Shown: one piece after another, positions 45,768 to 55,615 of the stretch
How the letters are laid out: each line of letters starts with the position of its first letter
Position numbering within the stretch: the first letter of the stretch is position 1
Source: a bacterium 1XD42-76
GTDB lineage: Bacteria; Bacillota; Clostridia; Lachnospirales; Lachnospiraceae
Direction of reading: 5' to 3'
Assembly: GCA_009917545.1 (NCBI GenBank)
Contig: QZDW01000014.1
Coordinates: 1-64,000 of the forward strand
Length of the DNA: 64,000 nt
Notes under the pieces: model-generated
Databases searched by the model: none
Seen by the model: only the letters and a program-made list of their open reading frames with translations
Told to the model about the DNA's origin: nothing
Made by a program: the position numbers and the translations under genes

Positions 45768-45943
45768 GTATTGCAGGAAATTGCATCCTAAATAAAGCCC
45801 CGCCGGTGGATACGCAGCATGAAATGGGACTGATCTGCTAAGCTCATTAGCTCTGTTAAGTGAGCCAATGCCCGCGCGAATAAAAATGGCGGCTGTACAA
45901 GTAGGCAAAAGCCGGTAATTACAGGATACATGAGGTGGTGTGA

Positions 45944-47398
45944 ATGGACAGAGAGAGACAGAAGAGAGCGCCGATTTATGAGGCGTTAGAGGCTTTTAAG
46001 AAGAAACGAGTAGTTCCCTTTGATGTCCCGGGCCATAAAAGAGGCCGGGGAAACCCTGAGCTGGTGCAGCTCCTTGGCGAAAAATGCGTTTCGCTGGATG
46101 TGAATTCCATGAAGCCTCTGGATAATCTATGCCATCCGGTTTCCGTAATCAAAGAGGCCGAGGAGCTGGCAGCTGAAGCATTTGGAGCGGCCGGAGCATA
46201 TCTGATGGTAGGCGGGACGACCTCGGCAGTACAGACGATGATCCTTTCGGTCTGCCGTGCAGGAGATAAGATCATTCTCCCGCGCAATGTACATAAAAGC
46301 GTGATTAACGCCCTGGTTCTCTGCGGAGCTGTTCCGGTCTATGTGAATCCGGAGGTGAATCAGAGACTGGGGATCTCCCTGGGAATGGAGACGGACAAGG
46401 TAAGGCAGGCCATTGAGGATAATCCGGACGCGGTGGCGGTATTGGTGAATAATCCGACATACTACGGTATCTGCTCTGATATCCGGACGATTGTGGAGCT
46501 TGCACACGTCAGAGGTATGAAGGTTCTGGCGGACGAGGCGCATGGAACGCACCTGTATTTTGGGGAGGGGCTGCCTGTGCCGGGGATGGCCGCCGGAGCT
46601 GATATGGCGGCGGTATCCATGCATAAATCCGGCGGCAGTCTGACACAGAGTTCTCTGTTGCTCCTGAATCACGGAGTCAACGCTGATTATGTGCGCCAGA
46701 TCATCAACCTGACGCAGACGACGAGCGCGTCCTACTTGTTATTATCAAGCCTTGATATATCGAGGAGAAATTTGGCGCTCAGGGGAAAAGAATCATTTAC
46801 TAAAGTTATGGATATGGCGGAATACGCCAGGCGGGAAATCAACTCCATTGGAGGCTTTTATGCTTATGGGAAAGAATTAGTCAATGGAAGCAGCATTTTT
46901 GATTACGACGTGACAAAGCTTTCCGTTTATACAAGGGAGATTGGTCTGGCCGGGATTGAGGTCTATGATCTTTTACGGGATGAATATGATATTCAGATTG
47001 AATTCGGGGATATCAGTAATATTCTGGCCTATATTTCGATCGGCGACAGGATACAAGATATCGAACGGCTGGTGGGAGCGTTAGCCGATATTGAGCGCCT
47101 TTATAAGAAGGACAGTACAGGGATGCTCTCAGGAGAATACATTTCCCCCAGAGTCGTAATGTCCCCGCAAAAGGCATTTTACTCGGAAAAGCTGTCTCTG
47201 CCGGTGGAGGCATCCGCAGGAAAGGTCTGCGCGGAATTTGTGATGTGCTATCCGCCGGGTATCCCGATTCTGGCGCCGGGAGAGATGATTACGGATGATA
47301 TCGTGCAGTATATCCTCTATGCAAAGGAGAAAGGCTGCTCCATGCAGGGTACGGAGGACACGGAGGTAAACCGGCTGCAGGTGCTGGCAAATGTGTAG
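45944..47398 (+). CDS. speA: Arginine decarboxylase (Orn/Lys/Arg decarboxylase fold I)
   Basis: The protein has 484 residues, the short fold-I type used by Firmicutes. The PLP Lys is residue 228 in SMHKSGGSLTQSS. Other blocks are DVPGHKRGRGNP near the N-terminus and ADEAHGTHLYF. With agmatine deiminase and carbamoylputrescine amidase in the same operon, arginine is the likely substrate, giving agmatine. GAGGTGG precedes the ATG. Confidence 0.88.
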   Translation: MDRERQKRAPIYEALEAFKKKRVVPFDVPGHKRGRGNPELVQLLGEKCVSLDVNSMKPLDNLCHPVSVIKEAEELAAEAFGAAGAYLMVGGTTSAVQTMILSVCRAGDKIILPRNVHKSVINALVLCGAVPVYVNPEVNQRLGISLGMETDKVRQAIEDNPDAVAVLVNNPTYYGICSDIRTIVELAHVRGMKVLADEAHGTHLYFGEGLPVPGMAAGADMAAVSMHKSGGSLTQSSLLLLNHGVNADYVRQIINLTQTTSASYLLLSSLDISRRNLALRGKESFTKVMDMAEYARREINSIGGFYAYGKELVNGSSIFDYDVTKLSVYTREIGLAGIEVYDLLRDEYDIQIEFGDISNILAYISIGDRIQDIERLVGALADIERLYKKDSTGMLSGEYISPRVVMSPQKAFYSEKLSLPVEASAGKVCAEFVMCYPPGIPILAPGEMITDDIVQYILYAKEKGCSMQGTEDTEVNRLQVLANV

Positions 47399-47412
47399 AG
47401 GAGGCCTGATGT

Positions 47413-48267
47413 ATGGAGTTTTGGTTTTCAGAGCTGCACACAGGAAATGTCAAATTTTCCGTGCGGATTGAACAGCAGCTTTTTTCGGGAGAGAGTGAGT
47501 TTCAGAGAATTGATGTATTCGATTCTGAAGAATTCGGGAAATTTGTTTCTCTGGACGGGGAGATCGTTTTTTCGGAAAAAGAAGAATTTATTTATGATGA
47601 GATGGTGACGCATGTACCTATGGCTGTACATCCTATGGTACGGCAGGTTCTGATTATCGGAGGCGGCGACGGAGGAGTGGCGAGGGAGCTCCTTCAATAT
47701 TCTTCTGTGGAGAATATTGATGTGGTCGAAACGGATGAGATGTTCGTAGATGTTTGCCGGAAGTTTTTCCCCGAGGCTGCAAATGCCCTGGAGGATAAGC
47801 GGGTGAGTATCCACTATGATGACGGACTGCGCTTTCTGCGCAACAGGAAAAACCAGTATGATCTGATTATCAATGATTCAACCGATCCGTTCGGACATAC
47901 GGAAGGACTGTTTACAAGGGAATTTTATGGGAGCTGTTACAGTGCTTTAAAGGAGGACGGGATTTTAATTTATCAGCACGGAAGCCCGTTTTATGACGAG
48001 GACGAGATGGCCTGCCGCAGCATGCACAGGAAAGCTTACCGTTCTTTTCCGATCAGCCGTGTATATCAGGCCCATATTCCGACATGCCCGTCCGGCTACT
48101 GGCTGTTTGGATTTGCTTCAAAGAAATACCATCCTTTAAAGGATTTTAAACCCGAAGTATGGAATGAGCGGAAGCTGGAAACATGGTACTATACGACGAA
48201 CCTGCATATGGGAGCGTTTATGCTGCCGAAGTATGTGGAGGATTTGCTGGAAGAGGAGGAAAAATAA
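47413..48267 (+). CDS. speE: Spermidine synthase-like aminopropyltransferase
   Basis: The protein has 284 residues. The cosubstrate site is GGGDGGVARELL (about 80-92) with VVETDEMF. YDDGLRF and NDSTDPFGHTEGLF hold the catalytic Asp region. The N-terminal beta part has DSEEFGKFVSLDGEI. SpeE needs decarboxylated SAM, yet no speD lies in the operon; it may be elsewhere, or the enzyme may use another donor. GAGGAGG precedes the start. Confidence 0.88.
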   Translation: MEFWFSELHTGNVKFSVRIEQQLFSGESEFQRIDVFDSEEFGKFVSLDGEIVFSEKEEFIYDEMVTHVPMAVHPMVRQVLIIGGGDGGVARELLQYSSVENIDVVETDEMFVDVCRKFFPEAANALEDKRVSIHYDDGLRFLRNRKNQYDLIINDSTDPFGHTEGLFTREFYGSCYSALKEDGILIYQHGSPFYDEDEMACRSMHRKAYRSFPISRVYQAHIPTCPSGYWLFGFASKKYHPLKDFKPEVWNERKLETWYYTTNLHMGAFMLPKYVEDLLEEEEK

Positions 48268-48270
48268 ATT

Positions 48271-49530
48271 ATGAGCAGATTAATGATTATCGGCTGTGGC
48301 GGCGTGGCATCTGTGGCAGTCCATAAGTGCTGCCAGAACGACGAAGTATTCACGGATCTCATGATTGCCAGCCGTACCCTGTCAAAATGTGATGCTCTGA
48401 AGGCTAAGCTTGAGGCAGGAACCAGAACAAAGATTTCCACTGCAAAGGTAGATGCGGACAATGTGGAAGAGCTGGAAGCCCTGATAAAAGGATACCGGCC
48501 TGATGCAGTCCTCAATCTGGCGCTCCCATATCAGGATCTGACGATCATGGAGGCATGTCTGAAAGCTGGCGTCCACTACATTGATACAGCGAATTACGAG
48601 CCGGAGAATACGGATGATCCTGAATGGCGGGCGATCTATGAAAAGCGGTGCCGGGAAGCGGGATTCACGGCTTATTTTGACTATTCCTGGCAGTGGGCTT
48701 ACCACGAAAGATTCAAATATGCTGGCCTGACAGCACTTCTGGGGACAGGGTTTGATCCGGGCGTTACCAGCGTGTTTGCGGCCTATGCGAAAAAGCATTA
48801 CTTTGATGAGATTGACACCATTGATATTCTGGACTGTAACGGAGGCGACCACGGCTACCCATTTGCGACAAATTTTAATCCGGAGATCAATTTGCGTGAG
48901 GTTTCCGCCAATGGATCCTATTGGGAGAACGGGCACTGGGTGGAGACAAAACCGATGGAAATTAAGCGCATATATCATTTCCCGGAGGTGGGAGAAAAGG
49001 ATATGTACCTCCTGCACCACGAAGAGATCGAAGCACTGGCGAAGAATATTCCCGGCGTGAAGCGGATCCGCTTTTTTATGACCTTTGGCCAAAGCTATCT
49101 GACACATATGAAATGTCTGGAGAATGTAGGTATGTTGTCCACTTCCCCGATTGAGTATGAGGGAAAGAGCATTGTTCCGATCCAATTCTTAAAGGCTTTG
49201 CTTCCGGATCCGGCCTCTCTGGGTGAAAGGACGGTCGGCAAGACGAATATTGGCTGTATTTTCACAGGGAGAAAGAACGGAAAGGAAAAGACAGTCTACA
49301 TCTATAATGTGTGCGATCATCAGGAATGCTATCGTGAAGTCGGATCTCAGGCAGTTTCCTATACCACTGGTGTGCCTGCGATGATTGGGGCTATGATGCT
49401 TGTTACGGGGACATGGAAGGGCGATGGAGTATTTAATGTGGAAGAATTTGATCCGGATCCCTATATGGAGGCATTAAACCGCTGGGGGCTTCCGTGGAAA
49501 GTGGATGAAGCCCCGGTGCTGGTAGAATAG
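48271..49530 (+). CDS. Carboxy(nor)spermidine dehydrogenase, saccharopine dehydrogenase family
   Basis: The protein has 419 residues. An N-terminal Rossmann fold has IIGCGGVASVAVHKC, followed by YIDTANYEPENT and GTGFDPGVTSVFAAYA, typical of the LYS1-like carboxynorspermidine synthase group. It condenses a diamine (putrescine or agmatine) with aspartate semialdehyde using NADPH. The next gene decarboxylates the product. GAGGAGGA precedes the ATG, 4 bases after speE. Confidence 0.88.
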   Translation: MSRLMIIGCGGVASVAVHKCCQNDEVFTDLMIASRTLSKCDALKAKLEAGTRTKISTAKVDADNVEELEALIKGYRPDAVLNLALPYQDLTIMEACLKAGVHYIDTANYEPENTDDPEWRAIYEKRCREAGFTAYFDYSWQWAYHERFKYAGLTALLGTGFDPGVTSVFAAYAKKHYFDEIDTIDILDCNGGDHGYPFATNFNPEINLREVSANGSYWENGHWVETKPMEIKRIYHFPEVGEKDMYLLHHEEIEALAKNIPGVKRIRFFMTFGQSYLTHMKCLENVGMLSTSPIEYEGKSIVPIQFLKALLPDPASLGERTVGKTNIGCIFTGRKNGKEKTVYIYNVCDHQECYREVGSQAVSYTTGVPAMIGAMMLVTGTWKGDGVFNVEEFDPDPYMEALNRWGLPWKVDEAPVLVE

Positions 49531-49579
49531 TTGAGTTCTGTGTGGGATCTTTTGAACAGGGCAGAAGGGAGGGAGACGG

Positions 49580-50713
49580 ATGGAGCTTTTTGAGCTGCCT
49601 ACGCCATGCTATGTGATCGACGAGGAACAGCTCCTTGAAAATTTAAGGCTGCTGGGAGAGCTCAAGAAAGAGACCGGATGCCGGATTCTTCTGGCGCAGA
49701 AGGCCTTTTCCTGTTTTGCAGAGTATCCACTGATCGGTACATTTCTTGATGGGACGACAGCCAGCGGGCTTTTCGAGGCCAGACTGGGGTTCGAGGAGAT
49801 GGGAAAGGAGAACCATATTTTTTCTCCGGCGTTTAGAGAGGAAGAATTCGATGAGATCATAAGGCTCTGCAGCCATGTAGTCTTTAACTCGTTTACACAA
49901 CTGGAACGCTTTTATGAGCGCTGTAAAAGGGGCAGAACCAGTATCGGTATACGGGTGAATCCGGAATGCTCGACACAGGGCGAACATGCGATTTATGACC
50001 CCTGTGCGCCGGGTTCCCGTCTGGGAGTGACAGCTGCCGGATTCCGGAAGGAGTGGGCAGACCGTCTGGATGGACTGCATTTCCACACACTCTGCGAGCA
50101 GAATTCGGATGCTCTGGAAAAGACCCTTGAGGCGGTGGAGGAGAAATTTGGTCAATATCTGAAACTGGAGAATATCAGATGGCTTAATATGGGCGGGGGC
50201 CATCATATTACAAGAGAAGATTATGATCTGGAGCGGCTGAAGCGGTGTATCCGCCGGATGCAGGAACGATATGGAGTGACAGTCTATCTCGAACCCGGGG
50301 AGGCCGTGGCCCTAAATGCCGGATATCTGGTGACAGAGGTGATGGATATTGTCGAGAACGGGATAAAGACAGCGGTTCTGGATGCCTCGGCGGCCTGTCA
50401 TATGCCGGATGTACTTGAGATGCCATACCGGCCGCCGCTTAAAGGTTCAGGCGTCCCGGGGGAAAAGCCATATGATTTCCGTCTGTCCTCCTGTACGTGT
50501 CTGGCCGGAGACATCATCGGGGATTACTCCTTTGACAGAGAGCTTCGTGTTGGCGACAGGCTCTGCTTTGAAGATATGGCGATTTATTCGATGGTAAAAA
50601 ACAACACCTTTAACGGCATGGCGCTGCCGGGAATTGCAAGAAAGAAACGCGACGGGCAGTGTGAGCTGATCCGAACATTTGGATATGAGGACTTTAAGGA
50701 ACGGCTGTCGTGA
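49580..50713 (+). CDS. nspC: Carboxy(nor)spermidine decarboxylase
   Basis: The protein has 377 residues of the alanine-racemase fold. The PLP Lys is residue 41 in LLAQKAFSCF. Other motifs are LHFHTLCEQ, NMGGGHHIT, and EPGEAVALNAGYL with the later CLAGDIIGDY. It removes the carboxyl group to give spermidine (or norspermidine). GGGAGGG precedes the ATG. Confidence 0.92.
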   Translation: MELFELPTPCYVIDEEQLLENLRLLGELKKETGCRILLAQKAFSCFAEYPLIGTFLDGTTASGLFEARLGFEEMGKENHIFSPAFREEEFDEIIRLCSHVVFNSFTQLERFYERCKRGRTSIGIRVNPECSTQGEHAIYDPCAPGSRLGVTAAGFRKEWADRLDGLHFHTLCEQNSDALEKTLEAVEEKFGQYLKLENIRWLNMGGGHHITREDYDLERLKRCIRRMQERYGVTVYLEPGEAVALNAGYLVTEVMDIVENGIKTAVLDASAACHMPDVLEMPYRPPLKGSGVPGEKPYDFRLSSCTCLAGDIIGDYSFDRELRVGDRLCFEDMAIYSMVKNNTFNGMALPGIARKKRDGQCELIRTFGYEDFKERLS

Positions 50714-50775
50714 AAAGATGCGGTAATTCAACACTGTGCGGACTTTGTACGATGGGCCGTCAGGCGGAGAAGAAT

Positions 50776-51903
50776 ATGAGAGAGTGTTTGAGATCCCCGG
50801 CCGCTGACGGATTTCGGATGCCGGGAGAGTTTGAGCCCCATGTGGGTTGTATCATGATCTGGCCAAAACGTCCGGGAAGCTGGAAGCGCGGAGCAAAAAA
50901 GGCCCGTGAGGCATTCCGCAGAGTGGCCGCAGCGATCGCAGAAAGTGAGAAGGTCTATATGCTGGCAGAGCCGGACGTCATTTGGAATGCCAGAGAGATG
51001 CTGGCAGGTATCGCCAATCTGGAAGTGATGGAGATGGAATCGAATGATGCCTGGGCCAGAGACGTAGGGCCGACCTTTGTCTGCTCCCAGGATGGATGCG
51101 TGCGGGGAATCGACTGGGCGTTTAATGCCTGGGGAGGAGCCGTGGACGGATTGTACGCAGACTGGGAAAAGGACGACCAGGTGGCCGGGCGGTTCTGTGA
51201 GCGGCTGGGATACGAGTGCTATAATGCCCATCCTTTCGTACTGGAAGGCGGCTCTATTCATTCGGACGGAGAGGGGACGCTGATTGTGACAAAGGCCTGT
51301 CTTCTAAGTCGGGGCAGGAATCCGGAGCTCTCAAAGGATCAGATTGAGGAGAAACTTAAGGCTTACCTGGGAGCCCGGAAAATTATCTGGCTGACGCATG
51401 GGATCTATAACGACGAGACGGACGAACATGTGGATAATATCTGTGCGTTCGTAAAGCCCGGCGAGGTGGTGCTTGCATGGACAGATGACAGGAATGATCC
51501 GCAGTACGGATTTTCGGCTGACTGCGAACGGATCTTAAGTGGGGAGACGGATGCGATGGGCCGGCCGATTAAGGTTCACCGGCTGCCGGTTCCCAAGACA
51601 CCGGTCTGTATCCATGAGGAAGACCTTTTGGGATATGAATTTGAGCCGGGGGAGGAGAAAAGGGAAGCCGGGGAGAGACTGGCAGCCAGCTATGTGAATT
51701 TCTATATTTCCAATGGTGGTGTGATTGTACCGCAGTTTGAGGATGCCCACGATCAGACGGCGGTCAGACTTTTGGCTGAGCTGTTTCCGGAGCGGACCAT
51801 ATATCCGGTTTTGGCAAGGGAGATTCTCATGGGTGGAGGGAACATCCATTGTATCACGCAGCAGATTCCCGCAGGCAGGAGGAGAGCAGAATGCGCAAAG
51901 TAA
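50776..51903 (+). CDS. aguA: Agmatine deiminase
   Basis: The protein has 375 residues from the ATG at 50,776; a GTG at 50,710 inside nspC is less likely. The nucleophile Cys359 lies in GGGNIHCITQQ. The N-terminal FRMPGEFEPHVGCIMIWP and NDAWARDVGPTF are hallmark blocks. It turns agmatine into N-carbamoylputrescine. Its end overlaps aguB by 13 bases. Confidence 0.95.
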   Translation: MRECLRSPAADGFRMPGEFEPHVGCIMIWPKRPGSWKRGAKKAREAFRRVAAAIAESEKVYMLAEPDVIWNAREMLAGIANLEVMEMESNDAWARDVGPTFVCSQDGCVRGIDWAFNAWGGAVDGLYADWEKDDQVAGRFCERLGYECYNAHPFVLEGGSIHSDGEGTLIVTKACLLSRGRNPELSKDQIEEKLKAYLGARKIIWLTHGIYNDETDEHVDNICAFVKPGEVVLAWTDDRNDPQYGFSADCERILSGETDAMGRPIKVHRLPVPKTPVCIHEEDLLGYEFEPGEEKREAGERLAASYVNFYISNGGVIVPQFEDAHDQTAVRLLAELFPERTIYPVLAREILMGGGNIHCITQQIPAGRRRAECAK

Positions 51904-52769
51904 GAGTAGCGGCAGTACAGATGCGCTGCGAAAAGAACGTGGCAGAAAATATGGCTCATGCCGAGAGTATGGTCAGGCAGGCGGCGTCTGAGGGAGCGCA
52001 GATCATATTGCTTCCGGAGCTATTTGAACGTCAGTATTTCTGTCAGGAACGGCGGTATGAATATTATGAGTTCGCGAAAACAGCAGAGGAAAATGGGGCG
52101 ATCTCCCGTTTTTCAGAGGTGGCAAGGGAACTTTCTGTGGTGCTTCCGGTAAGCTTTTATGAAAGGGAAGGAAATAATCTCTATAATTCTGTAGCGGTTC
52201 TGGATGCGGACGGGAGTTTAGCAGGTATTTACCGCAAAACGCATATACCAGACGACCATTATTATCAGGAAAAGTTTTATTTTACCCCTGGCGACAGCGG
52301 ATTCCAGGCTTTCCAGACACGTTACGGCAGAATTGGAGTCGCAATTTGCTGGGATCAGTGGTTCCCGGAAGCTGCAAGGCTGCTGGCACTCAAGGGCGCA
52401 GAGATTTTGCTCTACCCTACGGCGATCGGAAGCGAACCGATCCTACAAGTGGACAGCATGGAGCACTGGAGGCGGTGTATGCAGGGGCACGCAGCCTGTA
52501 ATCTCATGCCAGTGGCTGCCGCCAACCGGGTCGGCCTCGAGAAAGTAACGCCATGTGAGAAGAACGGGAATCAGGAGTCTGCGATACGTTTTTATGGATC
52601 CTCTTTTATTACGGACGGAACAGGAATGCTGATCAGGCAGCTTGACAGGGAGAGTGAAGGGGTAATCGTGTCAGAGTTTGACTTGGATGAGATTGGGAAG
52701 GAACGGCTGGAATGGGGGCTGTTCCGCGACAGAAGGCCGGAGGCCTACGCAGGGATTCAAAGCCATTGA
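51891..52769 (+). CDS. aguB: N-carbamoylputrescine amidase
   Basis: The protein has 292 residues of the nitrilase family. The triad is Glu43 (LPELF), Lys116 (YRKTHIPD) and Cys153 (ICWDQWFPE). The N-terminus RVAAVQMRCEKN is typical of AguB. It yields putrescine, CO2 and ammonia, completing the arginine-to-putrescine route. GGAGGAGAG precedes the ATG inside the end of aguA. Confidence 0.95.
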   Translation: MRKVRVAAVQMRCEKNVAENMAHAESMVRQAASEGAQIILLPELFERQYFCQERRYEYYEFAKTAEENGAISRFSEVARELSVVLPVSFYEREGNNLYNSVAVLDADGSLAGIYRKTHIPDDHYYQEKFYFTPGDSGFQAFQTRYGRIGVAICWDQWFPEAARLLALKGAEILLYPTAIGSEPILQVDSMEHWRRCMQGHAACNLMPVAAANRVGLEKVTPCEKNGNQESAIRFYGSSFITDGTGMLIRQLDRESEGVIVSEFDLDEIGKERLEWGLFRDRRPEAYAGIQSH

Positions 52770-52829
52770 TAACCTCTGGTTATGGTCGGGATAGAAAACT
52801 TGTATGTCCTGCGAGTCGGAATGCGGTTG

Positions 52830-53085
52830 AAAAGTAGCTGCAGATCAGGTATGATGAAGGCGCCTGAATTGCTTTCATTCATAGTGATGCGCTCACCTGT
52901 GGGCGCATAACGGTTATTGTGAAAGTCCGCCGCCAGGCGGCATACATTCGGGGATGCCAAATGTGCCTTAACAACTTTCATTCATAGTGACGCGCTCACC
53001 TGTGGGCGCATAACGGTTATTGTGAAAGTCCGCCGCCAGGCGGCATACATTCAGGTATATCAAATGCGCCAGAAAAACTTTCTTG
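52830..53085 (+). repeat. Dispersed hairpin repeat, locus C (two units and a partial third)
   Basis: Units start near 52,873, 52,976 and 53,079, an exact 103-base period. The first two are nearly identical: TTTCATTCATAGTGA, GCGCTCACCTGTGGGCGC (a hairpin), AACGGTTATTGTGAAAGTCC and GCCGCCAGGCGGC (a hairpin). The third is cut off after TTTC. The block lies between aguB and leuB, and no gene is supported inside. Confidence 0.85.
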
Positions 53086-53123
53086 TGCTGTTTCCGATAA
53101 CATAAAATGGGAGGAATATAGTC

Positions 53124-54209
53124 ATGGAATACAGGATTGCAGTGATTCCCGGAGACGGAATCGGGCCGGAGATCATCGGAGAGGCAAAAAAGGTACTCGA
53201 CCGTGTGGGAGAGGTATATGGACACACATTCCACTATGAGGAAGTGCTGATGGGCGGGATTTCCATTGATACCTATGGAGTACCTCTGACAGACGAAGCG
53301 CTGGAGACTGCCAGAAAAAGTGATTCGGTCCTTTTGGGAGCCGTCGGCGGCAATGTGGGGAATTCCCGCTGGTATGATGTAGCGCCCAATCTGCGGCCGG
53401 AAGCCGGGCTTCTGGCAATCAGGAAGGGGTTAAATCTGTTTGCCAACATTCGTCCGGCATTCCTTTATAATGGATTGGAGGACGCCTGCCCGCTCAAAAA
53501 GGAGATCATCGGGCCGGGCTTTGATATGGTAATTGTTCGTGAGCTTACAGGCGGACTGTATTTCGGCGAGCGTCATACAGAGACGGTGAACGGTGTGCGT
53601 CAGGCTACCGACACTCTGGTATACAATGAAAACGAGATCCGGCGTGTGGCAGTCAAGGCCTTTGATATTGCCATGAAGAGGAAGAAAAAGGTTACAAGCG
53701 TGGATAAGGCCAATGTCCTCGATTCCTCCAGATTGTGGAGACAGGTGGTAGCCGAGACTGCCAAAGATTATCCGGAAGTGACGCTTGAAAATATGCTGGT
53801 AGATAACTGCGCCATGCAGCTTGTGATGAATCCGGGGCAGTTCGATGTCATTCTGACAGAAAACATGTTTGGTGATATTCTGTCAGACGAGGCCAGCATG
53901 ATTACCGGCTCTATCGGCATGCTGTCCTCTGCCAGTCTGAATGAAGGAAAGTTCGGCCTTTATGAGCCGAGTCACGGCTCTGCTCCGGATATTGCCGGCA
54001 AAGGGATCGCGAACCCCATTGCCACCATCCTTTCTGCCGCCATGATGTTACGTTTCTCTTTTGACCTTGATAAGGAAGCAGATGCTGTGGAACAGGCGGT
54101 ACGTGAAGTGCTGGCCTGCGGTTTCCGGACAGTGGATATCATGGCAGAAGGTATGACACGGGTGGGAACTGAAGTGATGGGAGCCAGGATTTGTGAGAGA
54201 ATCATTTAA
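53124..54209 (+). CDS. leuB: 3-isopropylmalate dehydrogenase
   Basis: The protein has 361 residues, full length. Motifs are [10 protein letters not shown] (start), [17 protein letters not shown], the [13 protein letters not shown] segment and [21 protein letters not shown]-type block, with [15 protein letters not shown] near the end. It catalyses the third step of leucine synthesis. GGGAGGA precedes the ATG. No leuA, leuC or leuD is near. Confidence 0.96.
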   Translation: MEYRIAVIPGDGIGPEIIGEAKKVLDRVGEVYGHTFHYEEVLMGGISIDTYGVPLTDEALETARKSDSVLLGAVGGNVGNSRWYDVAPNLRPEAGLLAIRKGLNLFANIRPAFLYNGLEDACPLKKEIIGPGFDMVIVRELTGGLYFGERHTETVNGVRQATDTLVYNENEIRRVAVKAFDIAMKRKKKVTSVDKANVLDSSRLWRQVVAETAKDYPEVTLENMLVDNCAMQLVMNPGQFDVILTENMFGDILSDEASMITGSIGMLSSASLNEGKFGLYEPSHGSAPDIAGKGIANPIATILSAAMMLRFSFDLDKEADAVEQAVREVLACGFRTVDIMAEGMTRVGTEVMGARICERII

Positions 54210-54282
54210 TGTTTCCAGTAAAAATGATTCCGCAGATGACCGGGAATTGATTGATCGAGAGGTGTATGGAAAGGAGAAAAGG

Positions 54283-55548
54283 ATGGCTGCTGTAAAACCA
54301 TTTTGCTGCATCCGCCCTACGACGGGAAATGCCGGAGAGGTGGCGGCTCTCCCTTATGATGTCTATGACAGAGCGGAGGCCAGGAGAGAAGTGGAAAAGC
54401 ATCCGCTCTCTTTTCTGGGGATCGACCGTGCAGAGACCGGATTTCCGGATTCGGTGGGAATGTATGAGCCATGTGTATATGAGAGGGCCCGTGCTCTGTT
54501 TGAACAGCGTCTTGAGGCCGGGATTTTGATAGAAGAGACGTCTCCGGCGTTCTACCTCTATGAGCTGACGAGAAACGGGAGGGTTCAGACAGGGCTTGTG
54601 GCCTGCTGTGCAGTAGATGATTATCTTTCCGGGGGAATCAGGAAGCATGAAAATACCAGGCCGGAGAAGGAACAGGACCGAATCTGCCATATTGATACAC
54701 TGGATGCCCAGACCGGACCGATTTTCCTGGCATACCGGCCGGAAAAGAGGCTGAGAGAGCTGGTGCAGGATGCCAAAAAAGAAGAACCGCTGTATGACTT
54801 TGTTACAGACGATGGAATCAGACACAGGGTATGGAAAGTAGCTGGTCAGGAGACGCTGGATGAGATCCGGCGGGGATTTGGGAAGCTTCCGGCTGTCTAC
54901 ATTGCGGATGGACACCACCGGGCAGCATCAGCCGTGAAGGTGGCGTTAAAGAGACGGCAGGAATACCCGGAGGCAGGCCCCGAGGCTGAGTTTAACAGTT
55001 TTCTGTGTGTGCTGTTTCCATCCGACGAGCTGCAGATTCTGCCATATCACCGCGTGGTGCGAGATCTGAATGGATATTCTGTTGAAGAATTTTTACATTT
55101 GCTGTCAGAGAACTTCACAGTCAGGAAGGTTGGCAGGACACCGTTTTCCCCTTCAGAAAAGGGACATTTTGGTATGTATCTGCAGGAGAACTGGTATGAA
55201 CTGCAAATACGTCCGGAGCGGATCCCGGACGATCCGGTAGGGTGCCTTGATGCCGCTCTTTTACAGGATTATCTGCTGTCGCTGGTTCTGGGCATTCATG
55301 ATCCGACAACGGATAAGCGGATTGATTTTATCGGGGGAGTCCGGGGACTTACAGAGCTGGAACGGCGGGTATCAGAGGATATGCAGATTGCTTTTTCTAT
55401 GTACCCAACCTCGATGGAGGAGCTTTTAGAGGTGGCGGATGCGGGACGCCTGATGCCTCCCAAATCAACCTGGTTTGAGCCTAAATTAAGAAGTGGACTT
55501 TTTATTCACCGCCTGGGTGGGAAGAGCGGCAGCAGCGACCGCTTCTGA
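54283..55548 (+). CDS. DUF1015 family protein
   Basis: The protein has 421 residues from the ATG at 54,283, with AAGGAG 6 bases before. VKPFCCIRPTTGNAGEVAALPYDVYD is split across the family's opening block, and YIADGHHRAASAV and NSFLCVLFPSDELQILPYHR are hallmark DUF1015 motifs. The ParB-like fold suggests a kinase- or nucleotide-linked role, but the function here is unknown. It lies 73 bases after leuB. Confidence 0.88.
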   Translation: MAAVKPFCCIRPTTGNAGEVAALPYDVYDRAEARREVEKHPLSFLGIDRAETGFPDSVGMYEPCVYERARALFEQRLEAGILIEETSPAFYLYELTRNGRVQTGLVACCAVDDYLSGGIRKHENTRPEKEQDRICHIDTLDAQTGPIFLAYRPEKRLRELVQDAKKEEPLYDFVTDDGIRHRVWKVAGQETLDEIRRGFGKLPAVYIADGHHRAASAVKVALKRRQEYPEAGPEAEFNSFLCVLFPSDELQILPYHRVVRDLNGYSVEEFLHLLSENFTVRKVGRTPFSPSEKGHFGMYLQENWYELQIRPERIPDDPVGCLDAALLQDYLLSLVLGIHDPTTDKRIDFIGGVRGLTELERRVSEDMQIAFSMYPTSMEELLEVADAGRLMPPKSTWFEPKLRSGLFIHRLGGKSGSSDRF

Positions 55549-55615
55549 AACGGAATAGAATAAGAGGGGAATATGCCTGCATATACTGTATCCATAAAAG
55601 GACGGGAGGGCAGTT

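Noticed and set aside
52830-53085. A CRISPR array
   Set aside because: The units are 103 bases long with no short spacer-repeat pattern, and no cas gene is near.
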